This document shows, in pieces, positions 51,664-59,291 of a DNA stretch of 64,000 nt. Position 1 is the first letter of the stretch, and the number at the start of each line of letters is the position of its first letter. Origin of the DNA: JBDXHU01 sp039989475 (GTDB lineage Bacteria; Pseudomonadota; Gammaproteobacteria; Pseudomonadales; Halieaceae); NCBI GenBank assembly GCA_039989475.1, contig JBDXHU010000013.1, forward strand, positions 124,001 to 188,000. The letters are read 5' to 3'. Made by a program: the position numbers and the translations under genes. The notes below the pieces were generated by a model, which ran no database searches, had not been told where the DNA came from, and was given only the letters and a program-made list of their open reading frames with translations.

Positions 51664-51714
51664 GGGGACAGTTCACTTATCTCCGTTAGTCCAGCGAGTT
51701 AAGTGAACTGTCCC
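51664..51714. repeat. REP-like inverted repeat (GGGGACAGTT family), copy 2
   Basis: Arms GGGACAGTTCACTTA and TAAGTGAACTGTCCC pair perfectly around a loop of about 20 bases. It lies between two leftward genes, about 30 bases upstream of the Rossmann-protein start. The element is the same family as at 49896-49969. Confidence 0.85.
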
Positions 51715-51769
51715 GGGAATTCCCGGAGGCCGCTCGCAGCCAGAGTATGATGAGCAGGTTGTGACTCGC

Positions 51770-52087
51770 TTATAGCAGCGCGAGGATCACGACAGAAAAT
51801 GCGATAGCACCACCAAAAACAACAAACAAGGTACCCCAGATACCACGTTGCCACCATTTCAGGCCTTGCCAGGTTTCCTCAAGTTTATAGAAGGGCTGCC
51901 CGCTAGCGAATTCAATTAAGCCGACGGCGGAAAAAGCGCCGGGAGCACCGATAAATATAGCAGCCGCAGGTCCAACTGGATGGTAACTAAACGGATAAAA
52001 CTCCGGGTTTGCATACCAAAATACGATTAAGCCAAATAGTGCGCCAAAACCGACGAATCCCAATAGACCTCTTGTTCTTATATTCAT
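51770..52087 (-). CDS. Small membrane protein of unknown function
   Basis: This 105-residue protein has three hydrophobic segments: GLLGFVGFGALFGLIVFWYA, then PAAAIFIGAPGAFSAVGLIE, and GTLFVVFGGAIAFSVVILAL at the C terminus. I recognise no family. It starts two bases after the stop of the 156-residue gene upstream, so the two are a small operon. Confidence 0.6.
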   Translation of the reverse strand: MNIRTRGLLGFVGFGALFGLIVFWYANPEFYPFSYHPVGPAAAIFIGAPGAFSAVGLIEFASGQPFYKLEETWQGLKWWQRGIWGTLFVVFGGAIAFSVVILALL

Positions 52088-52089
52088 GG

Positions 52090-52560
52090 CTATTCTCCTT
52101 TGAACTTCTCTAACTCACTAATCGCGACTTCCGGACCAATGTATTCATCGATGTTAATGCCGCCACGCATGCTGCGCGTTACACGAAAGTCTTCATAAAT
52201 TTTCGCATAATTATCGCGATAAATATCCAGAGCACTTTCCAGAGATGAAGATATGGCAGAGAAAATGGTCTCATCGCTGCCGAGAGTACTCATGGCCGAG
52301 GGTGTAATAGTGCTTTCATAATGTGAGTAATCACCTATGACCACTACTCTCTCCATGACATCTTTGAACCAATACAGCCTTCCCAGCGAAACCTCCAGAT
52401 ATTGATCTCGCCAATCCCAGCTTAAGGCAAACCAGGTTTGGCCATTATTGAATAGGTATTGCGGGCACATGCAATCTTTAAGCTTCACTTGCTTAAAGCC
52501 CAGCTCCTCCAGTACCGGGCCTAATATCGTCTTGAAATTGTGATCAAATGTATCGGACAT
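52090..52560 (-). CDS. Hypothetical cytoplasmic protein
   Basis: This 156-residue soluble protein has no recognised domain. It starts MSDTFDHNFKTILGPVLEEL and has the aromatic-rich WFALSWDWRDQYLEVSLG, then an acidic, helical C terminus. An ATG with a purine-rich stretch upstream supports the start. It lies in the run of small leftward accessory genes and is directly followed by the small membrane protein gene. Immunity or structural roles are possible but unsupported. Confidence 0.6.
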   Translation of the reverse strand: MSDTFDHNFKTILGPVLEELGFKQVKLKDCMCPQYLFNNGQTWFALSWDWRDQYLEVSLGRLYWFKDVMERVVVIGDYSHYESTITPSAMSTLGSDETIFSAISSSLESALDIYRDNYAKIYEDFRVTRSMRGGINIDEYIGPEVAISELEKFKGE

Positions 52561-52590
52561 GGCGAGCCTGGCGCTTTAAGCAGCGGCGCA

Positions 52591-52971
52591 TTATGACGTC
52601 CGCTCTACTCGCCATGGAGGATTCAGGCGGTTCTCGCCCGCCCAGTACAATTTAATCTTGTTTCCCGATGGGTCATAAAGAACAGCCTCGCGCCACAAGT
52701 AGCCCATATCGGTGGGGTCTTGCTCAAATGCTATGCCCCTGGACTTGAGTGTTTCAACCAGCTCATCCAGGTTCTCGTGCTCGAAGTAGATGACGGAAGC
52801 ATTTTCCACTTCCCGCTCGTCCAGACTGATTGAAAAGGTTGAACTCCCTTCTGTGCATTCAAAGCGCGCATAGTGGGGAGTATCAACAATCTGGGTGAAA
52901 CCCATCTCCCGATAGAACGCTGTGGCTTTCTCCATATCATGGGTCGGCAATGTCACCTGATTAAGATTCAC
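52591..52971 (-). CDS. VOC-family (glyoxalase/bleomycin resistance-like) protein
   Basis: This 126-residue protein has the paired beta-alpha-beta modules of the vicinal oxygen chelate fold: MNLNQVTLPTHDMEKATAFY at the N terminus, then FEQDPTDMGYLWREAVLYDP and GNKIKLYWAGENRLNPPW. Metal ligands may be His11 and a Glu near the first strand, but the set is incomplete. GTG start with GGAG about ten bases upstream. It sits next to an attC-like site, so it may be a cassette gene. Confidence 0.8.
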   Translation of the reverse strand: MNLNQVTLPTHDMEKATAFYREMGFTQIVDTPHYARFECTEGSSTFSISLDEREVENASVIYFEHENLDELVETLKSRGIAFEQDPTDMGYLWREAVLYDPSGNKIKLYWAGENRLNPPWRVERTS

Positions 52972-52993
52972 TTAATGATCTCCAGTAGGGTAT

Positions 52994-53078
52994 GCATAAC
53001 GCATCAGGTGGACGACGAACCGCATGGCAGTGAAACGGCCGAGCAGCCACAGGCTGCTCCGCCATGCCCTTGCTAGAA
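52994..53078 (-). mobile_element. Probable attC site (85 bp) after the zinc-finger cassette
   Basis: On the minus strand the site begins CTTCTAGC, overlapping the TAG of the zinc-finger gene, and ends GATGCGTTATGC, just before the VOC gene. In between lie complementary arms GCATGGC / GCCATGC and a perfect inner hairpin GAGCAGCC / GGCTGCTC. The first box has one change from RYYYAAC, so the site may be less active. Confidence 0.55.
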
Positions 53079-53411
53079 GGCATAAATCTCACCGACGTCA
53101 TTCGACTTTACTTCTGCTCCAGGCGTATTCTCTAGATAAAAACATAAGCACATATTTATGCACCCAGCGCATATTTGGTGATCGTTTTTTCTAAACTGGG
53201 GCGTACCGCGCTCGGGCGGCCTGGTGCAAAAATCACAGTGTGATTCTTCCACTTTGATAATACGAGAACTCTCTGGCAATGAAATTTCTTCTAGCATTGT
53301 TTTGACGCATTGAGTAATGCAACTCTTGCATATCACCACCCGGGGGCCTGCAATCGGGAAATTGCTTTCTTCTGCGCAGAAGCTACATAGGGTCGAAACG
53401 TCATTATTCAT
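53073..53411 (-). CDS. Two ClpX-type zinc fingers, in a probable integron cassette
   Basis: This 112-residue protein contains two C4 zinc fingers like the N-terminal domain of ClpX: CSFC with CKSC, and CDFC with CAGC. There is no AAA+ domain. ClpX zinc fingers recognise substrates and adaptors, so this could be a free-standing adaptor or decoy; the role is unknown. The cassette ends match: GCCTTCTAAC just before the start (53413-53422 on the plus strand) and GCTAGAAGGC at the stop (53072-53081), one mismatch from an inverted repeat. Confidence 0.75.
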   Translation of the reverse strand: MNNDVSTLCSFCAEESNFPIAGPRVVICKSCITQCVKTMLEEISLPESSRIIKVEESHCDFCTRPPERGTPQFRKNDHQICAGCINMCLCFYLENTPGAEVKSNDVGEIYAF

Positions 53412-53758
53412 TGCCTTCTAACGCCAGCCGCAGTGGGCGGTGCTGTCGGCCCTTCGAAAAGCTACTGGCACGGGGGGACGTGCGACGTCCTTGATGACAC
53501 TCATGACATTAAAGATACCACAGCAGCTTGCCCGGTTATGTTTCCGCGGAAACGTTTTTAGGGTTACCGGAAGTGCTTGGAAAGAACTGTTTGGAATATG
53601 CACCACGTGGTGCACGTCCGCTTTCATCTCATTGCTTACGATGACGGTATGGAACATGGGCTGCAGTGATACTCCGAGACCAGAAACATCGTCTGGAAAA
53701 TCAAGGAGTCTGACCCTTTGATCTGCGTAAAAGTTACTCTGACCCCATTATCCATGAT
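53412..53758. other. Gap with cassette boundary and repeat remnants, no supported gene
   Basis: This gap of about 350 bases begins with the cassette boundary GCCTTCTAACGCC. Near 53700-53750 it contains GTCTGACCCTTTGATC and ACTCTGACCCCATTATCC, remnants of the GGGTCAGA-type repeats. Short frames exist on both strands but have neither ribosome-binding sites nor recognisable products. Confidence 0.5.
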
Positions 53759-54862
53759 CTAGTCGATGTTGATGATGATCTTGCCCCGGGCTCGGCCGGA
53801 TTCAGAGTAGGCCATCGCCTCGGCTGCCTGGGCAAGGCTGAAGCGGCGGTCGATAACTGATCGAAGCTTGCCATCGGCCATCATCTCGGCCAGCACTTCC
53901 ATGTCTTCACGATCCAGAACCGCAGTGAAGGATATGAAATCCTGCTGCACAAAATTGCCGTACAGCGCGGCTTGCATTGCCCCAATCATTGGCGCGATCC
54001 AATTGCCCTTGGCGCCACCGACGATGACCAACTTGCCGTTCGGCGTCATTACCTGACGGTTGGCCAGCGGCGAGTGGTTGCCAACCATATCGACGATCAG
54101 ATCGAACTGCTGCCCGCTTTGGGTGTAGTCCTCCTCCTTGTAGTTGAGCACGTGGTCGGCACCGATCGAGCGCACCATGTCCAGGTTGCGACCGCTGCTG
54201 ACGCCGGTGACCTCCGCGCCCATGGCCTTGGCGATTTGCACAGCGTAGGTGCCGACGCCGCCGGAAGCGCCGTTGATCAGAACCCGCTGGCCGGCTTGCA
54301 ACTGACCGTGATCGCGCAGGGCCTGCAAGGCGGTGATCGCGGCTATTGGCAAAGCGGCCGTTTGTTCAAAGTCCGCGTTCTCGGGAATTGGCACAATGGT
54401 CCGGTCCTCCGGGCTGAGCAGGTATTCCGCAAAGGCGCCGTTGCGCGCTCCGAAGACCCGGTCGCCGGGTTTGAGTCTTGTGACATCGGCGCCCACTGCT
54501 TCCACGGTGCCTGCGAAGTCTACCCCCAGGCGCGGGTCATCTGGCGCACCGATGCCCAGGAACAGGCGTATGAAATAGGGTGAACCGCGCATGAAGTGCC
54601 AATCCAGCGGATTGACCGAGGCGGCGTGGATCTTGATCAGCACCTCGTCATCGCCCGGCGTGGGTTTCTCGATATAGGCCAGTTCCAGTATTTCCGGCGC
54701 GCCGTAGCAGCGATACTGGATCGCCTGGTAGGAGGTGTCGGTCGCAGACTCGCTAGCAGGTGTCGGACAAGGTGATTGGTAGCCGATGGCGGCGGCCAGG
54801 ACGGCCACCGTAATGAACAGCAGGCCAAACACGCCGCTGGTAATTTTGTAACGTAATTTCAT
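53759..54862 (-). CDS. Membrane-anchored zinc-independent MDR oxidoreductase
   Basis: This 367-residue medium-chain dehydrogenase/reductase is of the quinone oxidoreductase type. It starts with a hydrophobic helix (ITSGVFGLLFITVAVLAAAI) not found in ordinary members, then HAASVNPLDWHFMRGSPYF, GVDFAGTVEAVGADV, VLINGASGGVGTYAVQIAKA and SGRARGKIIINID at the end. No catalytic zinc cysteines are seen. The anchor places the enzyme at the inner membrane, facing either side. It is a single gene amid accessory DNA. Confidence 0.83.
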   Translation of the reverse strand: MKLRYKITSGVFGLLFITVAVLAAAIGYQSPCPTPASESATDTSYQAIQYRCYGAPEILELAYIEKPTPGDDEVLIKIHAASVNPLDWHFMRGSPYFIRLFLGIGAPDDPRLGVDFAGTVEAVGADVTRLKPGDRVFGARNGAFAEYLLSPEDRTIVPIPENADFEQTAALPIAAITALQALRDHGQLQAGQRVLINGASGGVGTYAVQIAKAMGAEVTGVSSGRNLDMVRSIGADHVLNYKEEDYTQSGQQFDLIVDMVGNHSPLANRQVMTPNGKLVIVGGAKGNWIAPMIGAMQAALYGNFVQQDFISFTAVLDREDMEVLAEMMADGKLRSVIDRRFSLAQAAEAMAYSESGRARGKIIINID

Positions 54863-55140
54863 TGCGATTTCTTTCCCTTTGGACTATTCCTGAATGTAGG
54901 CCCGTCGAACAGCTAGCTCGTTGGTCCTCAATGCTATAGTGTTGTATATGACTATATCACCGTGCCTTATGGGAGGCAAGCGATCGAACGGGAGGCATCC
55001 CTTGGGTATCCAGGACCGATTTTTTAGTACGCGGCGGCATTTGAAATCAGTTACGAGAGCGACGACTGGTCACCGCTGGGACAGTACTTTGCACGCAGCG
55101 CTGGGGTCAGTATCCACAGTGTGAAAGTTGCCGCCGCTGC
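54863..55140. other. Intergenic stretch, no supported gene
   Basis: This stretch of about 280 bases lies between two leftward genes. A 30-codon open stretch on the plus strand near 55037-55140 has amino-acid-like character but no start, homologue or ribosome-binding site that I recognise. No attC-like palindrome or terminator with a U tract was found. Confidence 0.4.
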
Positions 55141-55725
55141 TTATAACCCATTACGCTCCATTGCTTCGGCCAGGCTATTTGAACCCAGTGATTTCAGCTG
55201 CTCGATTACCTGTGCCTGGTCTTGAGAGGAACGATTTTGGCTGAGCTTGTATTTACACTGAACTTCGCTGATTGTAATTTCAAGACCAACGATTGCCCCT
55301 AACATTGATGCTTTATAGTCTGGCTGCCAGGGCTGGTCAAAAGCAGATTCATGTTTCTCCGTCAGCGAATCCACCACAGCCTTGAGTTTCTCAGGGTCGG
55401 TGAAGGTCTTTGCATGACCATAGATATGAACCGCCTGGTAATTCCAGGTTGGGACACCCGGCGCGGAATACCAGGAAGGGGAAACATAACCGTGAAGGCC
55501 TTCCAAAGTTATAAGCAACTCTTGTCCGCCCAGTTCTGAGTGCTGCGGATTCTGTTTGGCCAAATGGCAGAACACCGTAGTCTTGTCCGCTGAGAATAAA
55601 AACGGCATATAGGTAGAAAACAGCCTGCCACCTACAGTTGAAACGAGTTGACCAAACGCATTTGCCTCGGCAAATGCAAATATCTCGTCTTTGTCGTTCA
55701 TCTCAAAGTGTTTGGGGATATACAC
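55141..55725 (-). CDS. PaiB-type FMN-binding protein
   Basis: This 194-residue protein is of the PaiB/FMN-binding negative regulator family, with a split-barrel fold. It starts MYIPKHFEMNDKDEIFAFAE and has GRLFSTYMPFLFSADKTTVF, then HLAKQNPQHSELGGQELLIT, LHGYVSPSWYSAP and VPTWNYQAVHIYGHA. GTG start with AAGGA seven bases upstream; the longer frame to 55773 lacks a ribosome-binding site. B. subtilis PaiB represses sporulation and protease genes, but homologues likely have varied redox roles. Confidence 0.87.
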   Translation of the reverse strand: MYIPKHFEMNDKDEIFAFAEANAFGQLVSTVGGRLFSTYMPFLFSADKTTVFCHLAKQNPQHSELGGQELLITLEGLHGYVSPSWYSAPGVPTWNYQAVHIYGHAKTFTDPEKLKAVVDSLTEKHESAFDQPWQPDYKASMLGAIVGLEITISEVQCKYKLSQNRSSQDQAQVIEQLKSLGSNSLAEAMERNGL

Positions 55726-55860
55726 AATGTTTCCTTGGGTTATGAGAATCGGAGACAGGCCTCGAATTCCCAATTTTTGGTCGATTTTTCGATATCAAAG
55801 TTCGATAGCTTCAAAGAAAAATGGATTAGCCACGACCTGGAAATGAACCCAAATTCGCTC

Positions 55861-56334
55861 TTAATCGTTGTCTGTCCCCGATTTTTGTTTGACATCATCC
55901 AGCTGCCTATCGACAAAATCACTAAACTCCTTCTGGAATGTCTGCCGGTTTCTTCTCCAGTATTCTTCGAATGGCTCGGTTCCACAAAACATTCTAATTG
56001 TCGCGACATAGGACTCGTATATCCCGCTGTCGACAAAACCCTGGTTGTAAAGGGTGACTACGATCTCATATAGCCGAAAGAAGGACTGATAGAACATGTC
56101 CTGACGCAGCTTTCCGATCTCGTTGCCCCGGATGTCCGCCATGATCTGTCCTAGTTCTGGATTTGCAGCCACCTCAAATGTCGCAATTCGAGTGGCCAAA
56201 AAAAGGTCTTTGGTCATACTAGCGCGAGCTTGAGCTGTGGAATGACGTATCTGAATTGCCAGATAGACAAGCGTAGCTACGACCGCGGTGGCACCGAGTA
56301 TCTCTCCTACTGCTCCTATCGCTTCCCAGTTAAT
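55861..56334 (-). CDS. Small membrane protein with apparent AUU start (cassette-borne)
   Basis: This protein of about 157 residues begins NWEAIGAVGEILGATAVVAT followed by LVYLAIQIRHSTAQARASMT, a single membrane helix and then a soluble helical domain. The pattern is common in marine proteobacteria, but the function is unknown. A perfect ribosome-binding site GGAGGT (56346-56341) is followed after six bases by ATT, which would give MNWEAIG; no ATG, GTG or TTG stands there. A TTG at 56364 inside the attC is the only usual codon upstream. It is directly after an attC, so it is probably a cassette gene. Confidence 0.65.
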   Translation of the reverse strand: MNWEAIGAVGEILGATAVVATLVYLAIQIRHSTAQARASMTKDLFLATRIATFEVAANPELGQIMADIRGNEIGKLRQDMFYQSFFRLYEIVVTLYNQGFVDSGIYESYVATIRMFCGTEPFEEYWRRNRQTFQKEFSDFVDRQLDDVKQKSGTDND

Positions 56335-56351
56335 TACGATACCTCCGCGAC

Positions 56352-56402
56352 GCCTAACGCCCAAAGCAGCGGGCGAAGCTCCGCTGCCTTTGCTTGTTAA
56401 GT
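56352..56402 (-). mobile_element. Integron attC recombination site
   Basis: On the minus strand: ACTTAAC (fits RYYYAAC), a spacer, arms CAAAGGCAGCGG and CCGCTGCTTTG that pair with one extra-helical G, an eight-base loop, then GGGC and GTTAGGC (fits GTTRRRY). Boxes, arm pairing and the unpaired base are the defining structure of attC. The TAA of the upstream cassette gene lies inside the first box. At 51 bases it is at the short end for attC. Confidence 0.85.
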
Positions 56403-56747
56403 GGCACTCGGAAGTACCGTAGATTGATGGTGAAACATTTGCCAGTCGCCGCCTTTCTTCCGCCAGATTGAGCTTCGGTGCGCGCGCACTCCTGAAACAT
56501 CAGAAGCGAACTTCACCAGAATACAGTCAGTGGCCAATTCCGTGAATCTAAAGTCTGAGAGCACATACTGACATTCCGGGTCGAGCTCCAGCCTTTCTAG
56601 TACGTCAGCTTTTCGATATACCTTTCCAGAGCTACCAAACTCTTCGAAATCTTCGGAGAGTAGTGAGCCGACCAGATCAGGATTCTTGCGAAATGCAGGG
56701 TCTACGAGCTTTAGCTCCCAGTCTCTGATTTGATCAAAGATGCTCAT
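56397..56747 (-). CDS. NTF2-like/DUF4440 protein in an integron cassette
   Basis: This 116-residue protein starts MSIFDQIRDWELKLVDPAFR, then LVGSLLSEDFEEFGSSGKVY, and ends with WRKKGGDWQMFHHQSTVLPS. The alpha-plus-beta layout of the SnoaL/NTF2-like fold (DUF4440) is clear; the role is unknown. GCCACTTAAC at 56754-56763 and GTTAAGTGGC at 56396-56405 are exact complements and mark the two ends of one cassette of about 366 bases, as expected for an inserted circle. Confidence 0.8.
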   Translation of the reverse strand: MSIFDQIRDWELKLVDPAFRKNPDLVGSLLSEDFEEFGSSGKVYRKADVLERLELDPECQYVLSDFRFTELATDCILVKFASDVSGVRAHRSSIWRKKGGDWQMFHHQSTVLPSAT

Positions 56748-57024
56748 ACGCGCGCCACTTAACAGCTTATTCGATGGCAAAGTGACGTGATATAACACGT
56801 CAGATTGAAATGACTGTACATAAAACACCGCGCAATACAAAAAGCCAACATCTGATTCTACGCCTGCGTACCGGGCTTACAATACCCCATCCAGCGTAAA
56901 CAAAAGCTAGTTCGTGTGTGCTTGCCTCTGTTTTGGAGATTGTAGGCCGGCTGCGGAGTGCTACACTCGCCGGTAGCGTTGGGGTGTGGCGCGCATAATC
57001 GCACCAGGGTGAACGGGAGCTGGC

Positions 57025-57861
57025 ATGAGCAGCGATAACGAAGATTTGAAACTGGCTTTGTTCTGCGATTTTGAGAACGTGGCCTTGGGTGTACGCGATG
57101 CCAACTACGCGAAGTTTGATATACAGCTGGTGCTGGAGCAGTTACTGCTCAAGGGCACCATCGTCGTCAAGAAGGCCTACTGTGACTGGGAGCGTTACAA
57201 GGAGTTCAAGCCGGTTATGCACGACGCCTCCTTCGAGTTGATCGAAATACCCCACACCCGTCAGTCGGGCAAGAACTCGGCGGATATCCGCATGGTGGTG
57301 GACGCGCTCGACCTCTGTTATACCAAGGAGCATATCGACACCTTTGTCGTCATCAGTGGCGACTCTGATTTTTCGCCGCTGGTGAGCAAGCTGCGCGAAA
57401 ACGCCAAGCTGGTGGTGGGCGTGGGCGTGAAGAACTCAACCTCAGACCTGCTGATGAACAACTGCGACGAGTTCATTTTCTACGATGACCTGGTGCGCGA
57501 CGAGCAGTCGAAAAAGCAGCGCCGCAAGAAGCCGGCGGCAAAGTCGGCGCCTGCGGCGAAGAACAAGAGCAAGAAGACGGCGGTAGCCAAACCGGAAGAG
57601 AATACGCTGGACGAGGCCATCACCCTGATTATGGAAACCGCGGAGGCTCTCTACTCTGACCAGGGTGGGCGTCAGAAACTGTGGGGCTCCATGGTCAAGC
57701 AGGCGATCAAGCGCCGGCGCCCGGGGTTTAACGAGCGCTTCTACGGTGTGCGTGGTTTTGGTGACTTGCTGGAAGAGGCCGAGAGCCGTGGCTTGCTGAC
57801 GCTGGAGCTGGATGAGCGCTCCGGTGGCTACATCATCAAGAAGCTTACGCCAGAGAAATAA
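57025..57861 (+). CDS. NYN-domain nuclease-like protein with OST-HTH/LOTUS domain
   Basis: This 278-residue protein has an N-terminal NYN (PIN-like) domain with acidic active-site residues: LALFCDFENVALGVRD, KNSADIRMVVDALDL and FVVISGDSDFSPLVSKLREN. A lysine/alanine-rich linker at about 170-195 leads to a C-terminal OST-HTH (LOTUS) domain (LWGSMVKQAIKRRRPGFNER, FGDLLEEAESRGLLTLE). NYN proteins are RNases and LOTUS domains bind RNA, so an RNA-processing or degrading role is likely. It has its own promoter region and is divergent from the cassette genes. Confidence 0.88.
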   Translation: MSSDNEDLKLALFCDFENVALGVRDANYAKFDIQLVLEQLLLKGTIVVKKAYCDWERYKEFKPVMHDASFELIEIPHTRQSGKNSADIRMVVDALDLCYTKEHIDTFVVISGDSDFSPLVSKLRENAKLVVGVGVKNSTSDLLMNNCDEFIFYDDLVRDEQSKKQRRKKPAAKSAPAAKNKSKKTAVAKPEENTLDEAITLIMETAEALYSDQGGRQKLWGSMVKQAIKRRRPGFNERFYGVRGFGDLLEEAESRGLLTLELDERSGGYIIKKLTPEK

Positions 57862-57870
57862 GCCGGCGGC

Positions 57871-59244
57871 TCAGCTCTTTAGCTCGTAGCAGGGTTGATA
57901 CGCGGCGCCATCGAGTTTCATGCGGCCCTGCTCGACCATGCTGCGCAGCAAGGGGTCGAGCATGCCAATCAGTTCCGGGTCGCCCTGTAACTGATAGGGA
58001 CCATGGGCCTCTACTGCGTTCATACCAAATTCCTTGATGTTGCCCGCGACGATGCCGGAGAAGGCCTTGCGCAGTTCCGAGGCGAGCTGAAAGGCGGGCT
58101 GGTCGCGGTGTAATTGCAGGGCGGCCATGTTCTCGTGCGTGGGTTCAAAGGTGCGCTGGAACTCCTCGGGCACCGACAGCTCCCAGTTAAAACTGTAGGA
58201 CTCGCGCTGCTTGTTGCGGTGTCGCCTGACCTGGCTTACTTGCTGGCGAATATGCTGGGCGGTAGCGGCCGGGTCGCCGCAGATAATACGGTAGTGGCGA
58301 GTAGCTTCCTCGCCCAGGGTGCCGCGAATGAAGGCGTCGACCTGTTCAAAGTACGCTGCGCTGTCGGCGCCGGCCGCCATCACGATGGGCAGGGCCACAT
58401 CGGCGTTCTCCGGCTGCATTTTTATTCCCAGCAGGTAGAGGATTTCTTCCAGCGTACCGGCGCCGCCGGGGAAAATCAGGATGGCGTGGGCGACGCGAAC
58501 AAAGGCCTCCAGACGCTTTTCGATATCGGGCAGTATGATCAGCTCGTTGACGATGGGGTTGGGCGGTTCCGAGGCGATGATGCTGGGCTCGGTCAGCCCC
58601 AGGAAGCGGCCCTGGCGGTTGCTTTGCTTGGCATGGCCGACAGCCGCGGCCTTCATCGGCCCTTTCATGGCGCCCGGTCCGCAGCCGGTGGCGATATCCA
58701 TATGGCGCAAGCCCAACTGGTAACCGACGTCCTTGGTGAAATCGTATTCATTGCGCGGGATGGAGTGGCCACCCCAGCACACCACGACATTGGGCGGTAC
58801 ACCCGGGCGAACCATCGCGGCGTTGCGTAGCATGCGAAATACCGCATCGCTAATGCCGGGGCCGGTTTCCAGGTCAAAGCGATTGTTCTGCAGCCGCTGC
58901 TGGTGCATGAACACGATGTCGCGCAGGGCGGTGAACAGGTGTTCGCGAATACCGTCAATCATCACGCCGTCGACAAAGGCCTGGGCCGGGGCATTGCGCA
59001 GCTCCAGCCGCACACCGCGGGATTCCTGCACCACGATGATCTCGAAGTCGCGGTAGTGCTCGAAAATCTCGCGCGCATCATCGGTCTTGCTGCCAAGGTT
59101 CAGGATCGCCAGGGAGCAGCGGCGGAACAGGCGGTAGATATCCTCATCGACAGAAACCAGGCTGGCGGCTTCCTGTCGAGACAGCAAGCCCAGGCTCTGG
59201 CTGGGACGTACGTGGGCTCTGGCTACCGTGTCACTCTCACTCAT
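57871..59244 (-). CDS. ppnN: Nucleotide 5'-monophosphate nucleosidase PpnN
   Basis: This 457-residue enzyme of the YgdH/PpnN type hydrolyses nucleoside monophosphates to base and ribose 5-phosphate; the E. coli enzyme is activated by (p)ppGpp. It has an N-terminal DUF4478-like domain, the central lysine decarboxylase-like fold with TGCGPGAMKGPMKAAAVGHA and FPGGAGTLEEILYLLG, and a C-terminal DUF3412-like domain. Length and domain order match the family. It converges on the NYN gene with ten bases between. Confidence 0.92.
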   Translation of the reverse strand: MSESDTVARAHVRPSQSLGLLSRQEAASLVSVDEDIYRLFRRCSLAILNLGSKTDDAREIFEHYRDFEIIVVQESRGVRLELRNAPAQAFVDGVMIDGIREHLFTALRDIVFMHQQRLQNNRFDLETGPGISDAVFRMLRNAAMVRPGVPPNVVVCWGGHSIPRNEYDFTKDVGYQLGLRHMDIATGCGPGAMKGPMKAAAVGHAKQSNRQGRFLGLTEPSIIASEPPNPIVNELIILPDIEKRLEAFVRVAHAILIFPGGAGTLEEILYLLGIKMQPENADVALPIVMAAGADSAAYFEQVDAFIRGTLGEEATRHYRIICGDPAATAQHIRQQVSQVRRHRNKQRESYSFNWELSVPEEFQRTFEPTHENMAALQLHRDQPAFQLASELRKAFSGIVAGNIKEFGMNAVEAHGPYQLQGDPELIGMLDPLLRSMVEQGRMKLDGAAYQPCYELKS

Positions 59245-59291
59245 TTACCACCTCCGGGGGGAGCTGGCAGTATAGCAAGCGCTGCGGCGGA

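Noticed and set aside
52562..52605. A third attC between the VOC gene and the 156-residue gene
   Set aside because: Only about 31 bases separate the genes, and the GCATTATGAC box does not match GTTRRRY. Too short for attC.
53418..53657. Short frames on both strands between the zinc-finger gene and the MDR gene
   Set aside because: No ribosome-binding site, no recognisable sequence, and overlap with a cassette boundary and repeat remnants.
55037..55150. Protein-like plus-strand stretch ending over the PaiB gene
   Set aside because: Only about 30 codons after a TAG, no start codon, and no family recognised. It may be a remnant but cannot be supported.
56783..56803. TGACGTG-TTATAT-CACGTCA palindrome upstream of the NTF2-like cassette as an attC
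   Set aside because: The arms pair, but the RYYYAAC box and the usual spacing to GTTAAGT are absent. It may be an operator or part of an ancestral insertion site.
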